Positions 63,790 to 64,000 of a stretch of DNA of 64,000 bases are shown piece after piece (position 1 is the first letter of the stretch; every line of letters starts with the position of its first letter). The stretch comes from Symbiodinium natans. Its lineage: Eukaryota > Sar > Dinophyceae > Suessiales > Symbiodiniaceae. Under the pieces are notes generated by a model that was not told where the DNA came from, ran no database searches, and saw nothing but the letters and a program-made list of their open reading frames with translations. Position numbers and translations under genes: made by a program. Location of the stretch: assembly GCA_905221605.1 (NCBI GenBank), contig CAJNDS010002324.1:797501-861500 (forward strand). Direction: 5' to 3'.

Positions 63790-64000
63790 ACATGTTGGCC
63801 CCACGACCTTCTCAGGTCGTTCCACGTGCAGCATCTCTCGAGAGCGTGGTGCTCCAAGTGATCCGCAGGCCGCCTGGCAGCGGGATGTCAGGCGCAGTTG
63901 TGTTTGAAAAAGTAGATCCACTTATTTAAGGGTTCTTAAAACATGACCCAATAGTAGTATTCTGAAAAGTAGATCCCCTTAAGGGTTCCTAAAAATGATC
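63790..64000. other. Window end: possible exon and short duplicated motif
   Basis: 63790-63900 is open on both strands and unassigned. At 63905-64000 the motif AAAGTAGATCC followed by TTAAGGGTTC(T/C)TAAAA occurs twice in tandem. The same AAGTAGATCC motif appears at 11310. Confidence 0.35.

Overview
The window looks like nuclear DNA of a dinoflagellate, probably a Symbiodinium-like alga. The main reason is the genes: almost every coding segment I can support reads on the minus strand, is cut into very short exons (about 30-230 nt), starts after AG|G and often ends at a GC (sometimes GA) donor instead of GT. The introns are filled with telomere-like TTTAGGG/CCCTAAA tracts in both orientations, short inverted-repeat elements and minisatellites. 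One-way gene order, GC/GA donors and this telomere unit are known from dinoflagellates; the species is inference.

Layout. 0-4.7 kb: mostly repeats. 4.7-9.35 kb: coiled-coil gene made of tiny in-phase exons. 9.9-10.9 kb: tandem array. 11-17.4 kb: scattered minus-strand exons, including a TPR exon. 17.9-20.8 kb: unidentified multi-exon gene, bordered by a 28-bp minisatellite. 22.0-22.5 kb: von Willebrand A (VWA) domain gene. 23.5-25.2 kb: the same minisatellite as a 142-bp higher-order repeat. 26.18-33.91 kb: a 7.7-kb Polinton-like element with about 330-bp terminal inverted repeats, inserted in telomere-like repeat. 35.6-36.3 kb: small helical-protein gene. 36.7-38.65 kb: helical-repeat protein with a C-terminal cytidine-deaminase-like domain, whose 5' part carries stops. 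38.8-41.4 kb and 44.0-48.8 kb: unidentified multi-exon genes. 49.26-59.87 kb: a cystathionine beta-synthase gene in about 23 micro-exons. 60.6-63.6 kb: further exons.

The Polinton-like element is the clearest self-contained system. It keeps both ends, a DDE integrase, a GIY-YIG nuclease and small ORFs. Its packaging ATPase and protein-primed DNA polymerase are both cut and face each other at about 27.90 kb, so an internal deletion has removed the polymerase core and any capsid genes. The right arm carries a GC-richer gene that looks host-derived: a ubiquitin-like header spliced to an HNH nuclease, similar in layout to Crinkler-type (CR) effectors. Frameshifts in integrase, polymerase and a small ORF show that the copy is decaying.

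The second notable item is the repeat-deaminase protein, a candidate for organelle RNA processing or editing. In its damaged 5' part, two of six in-frame stops fall exactly on the conserved tryptophan of its helical repeats, and all six are one G-to-A change from TGG.
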